Both the position numbers and the translations under genes were made by a program. This document shows, piece after piece, positions 14,839 through 15,361 of a stretch of DNA of 15,361 nt. The DNA comes from Chloroflexota bacterium (GTDB lineage: Bacteria; Chloroflexota; UBA11872): assembly GCA_026707185.1 (NCBI GenBank), contig JAPOXI010000086.1, positions 1 through 15,361 on the forward strand, in the 5' to 3' direction. The notes under the pieces were generated by a model. It did not search any database and was not told the DNA's origin. It saw only the letters and a list, made by a program, of their open reading frames with translations. The stretch's first letter is position 1. Each line of letters begins with the position of its first letter.

Positions 14839-15361
14839 TGCCCCGCGGCACGGACGGTAGACCGCGCGACCTTCCCGTCTCGCATCACGAACGCCACCCG
14901 CTGCAGCACCGACAGGTCCTGCCGTGGGTCTTCCGGTACAGCGATCATATCGGCGCACTTGCCAACCTCCACAGTCCCGGTTTCGCCATCTATCCCAAGC
15001 ATTCGCGCGGCCTCCCGCGTACCAGCCGCCAGCGCAGCGTCCGGCGATAGCACCCGGCCCATCAACCCCATCTCTAGCGCGTTGCCCGGGCCGTGCAACG
15101 TATCCGCGTCCCCGACCGAGTCCGTGCCGGCGGCATAGCGAATACCTGCCGCCACACCCAGCCGTAGCGTCTTCACCTGCTCCCGTGCCGTCACCTGCGC
15201 CTCGGCCGCCGCACGTACGGCCCGAGTCCGCAGCGTTGGGACGATCCAGGCATCGCTGGCCGCCACCAGGTCACACACGTCGTCGCTCAGCCCGTACCCG
15301 TGCTCAATCGTGTCCACGCCCCCGACCACGCACCGGCGCACGGCCTCCGAGCCAATGGCAT
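14835..15361 (-). CDS. Amidohydrolase family protein, C-terminal part (5' end outside the window)
   Basis: The last about 175 residues of a metal-dependent amidohydrolase (imidazolonepropionase/prolidase-like branch, often about 400 residues), which hydrolyses C-N bonds of cyclic or linear amides. Visible marks: 'GVDTIEHGYG', whose His is a usual metal ligand; 'GIRYAAGTDS', whose Asp is the catalytic/metal Asp; and the C-terminal 'MLGIDGETGTVEVGKCADMIAVPEDP', matching the family's 'G.tGtie.GklADlv' composite-domain ending. The frame is open through the right edge, so the in-frame GTG at 15341 is internal and not the start. N-terminal metal ligands (HxH) are outside and cannot be checked. The stop TAG (14837-14835) lies in the same CTAG as the stop of the convergent oxidoreductase. 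Confidence 0.88.
   Translation of the reverse strand, partial: AIGSEAVRRCVVGGVDTIEHGYGLSDDVCDLVAASDAWIVPTLRTRAVRAAAEAQVTAREQVKTLRLGVAAGIRYAAGTDSVGDADTLHGPGNALEMGLMGRVLSPDAALAAGTREAARMLGIDGETGTVEVGKCADMIAVPEDPRQDLSVLQRVAFVMRDGKVARSTVRAAGH
14838..14851. terminator. Small hairpin at the convergent stop codons
   Basis: GTGCC (14838-14842), loop CCGC, GGCAC (14847-14851): a perfect 5-bp stem that begins at the last base of the oxidoreductase stop and covers the last codons of the amidohydrolase. There is no T-run, so function as a terminator is only possible. It is the second convergent junction in the window with a stem-loop on the stops. Confidence 0.25.

Overview
The window is GC-rich bacterial DNA with tightly packed genes and no gap over about 140 bp. 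No rRNA, tRNA, CRISPR or mobile element was seen. The gene mix includes an HxG-type phytanoyl-CoA-dioxygenase-like protein, tandem TIM-barrel sugar isomerase/epimerases, Gfo/Idh/MocA oxidoreductase, HyuA/HyuB, a Dpp/Opp peptide ABC transporter and an Asp-box propeller with recurring 'SPxFxxDG' blades. This resembles environmental Chloroflexota (for example SAR202-like lineages) or Poribacteria/Latescibacterota-type genomes. That placement is a guess from gene content only.

Layout. Left arm, plus strand (1-3677): a DppB-type permease cut by the window edge, two tandem paralogous isomerase/epimerase-like genes joined by a 4-nt GTGA overlap, and a PhyH-family oxygenase with a clear GGAGG ribosome site. 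This arm converges on a six-gene minus-strand unit (13454 down to 3687): hyuA, hyuB, dppD-like, dppF-like, a 629-aa Asp-box beta-propeller and a GH127-like (DUF1680-like) protein. Four of its five junctions are 4-nt stop/start overlaps (GTGA or ATGA). The exception is a 43-nt gap before the propeller. Right arm: a plus-strand Gfo/Idh/MocA oxidoreductase diverges from hyuA and converges on a partial minus-strand amidohydrolase. Those two genes end inside a single CTAG.

How the genes may work together (inference): a Dpp/Opp-type importer brings in a peptide-like, glycosylated or cyclic-amide compound. HyuA/HyuB (ATP-dependent hydantoinase/oxoprolinase/carboxylase superfamily) and the amidohydrolase would open or hydrolyse amide rings. 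The isomerases, dehydrogenase, oxygenase and GH127-like protein would process a sugar or polyol part. The substrate cannot be read from sequence.

The most unusual points are: a zinc-finger-like Cys4 tail fused to HyuB; HxG instead of HxD in the PhyH-family protein; loss of zinc/catalytic Cys positions in the GH127-like protein; loss of one metal-ligand Glu in the second isomerase paralogue; a 13-unit propeller encoded inside a transporter/hydantoinase operon; and stem-loops placed on the stop codons of both convergent gene pairs.
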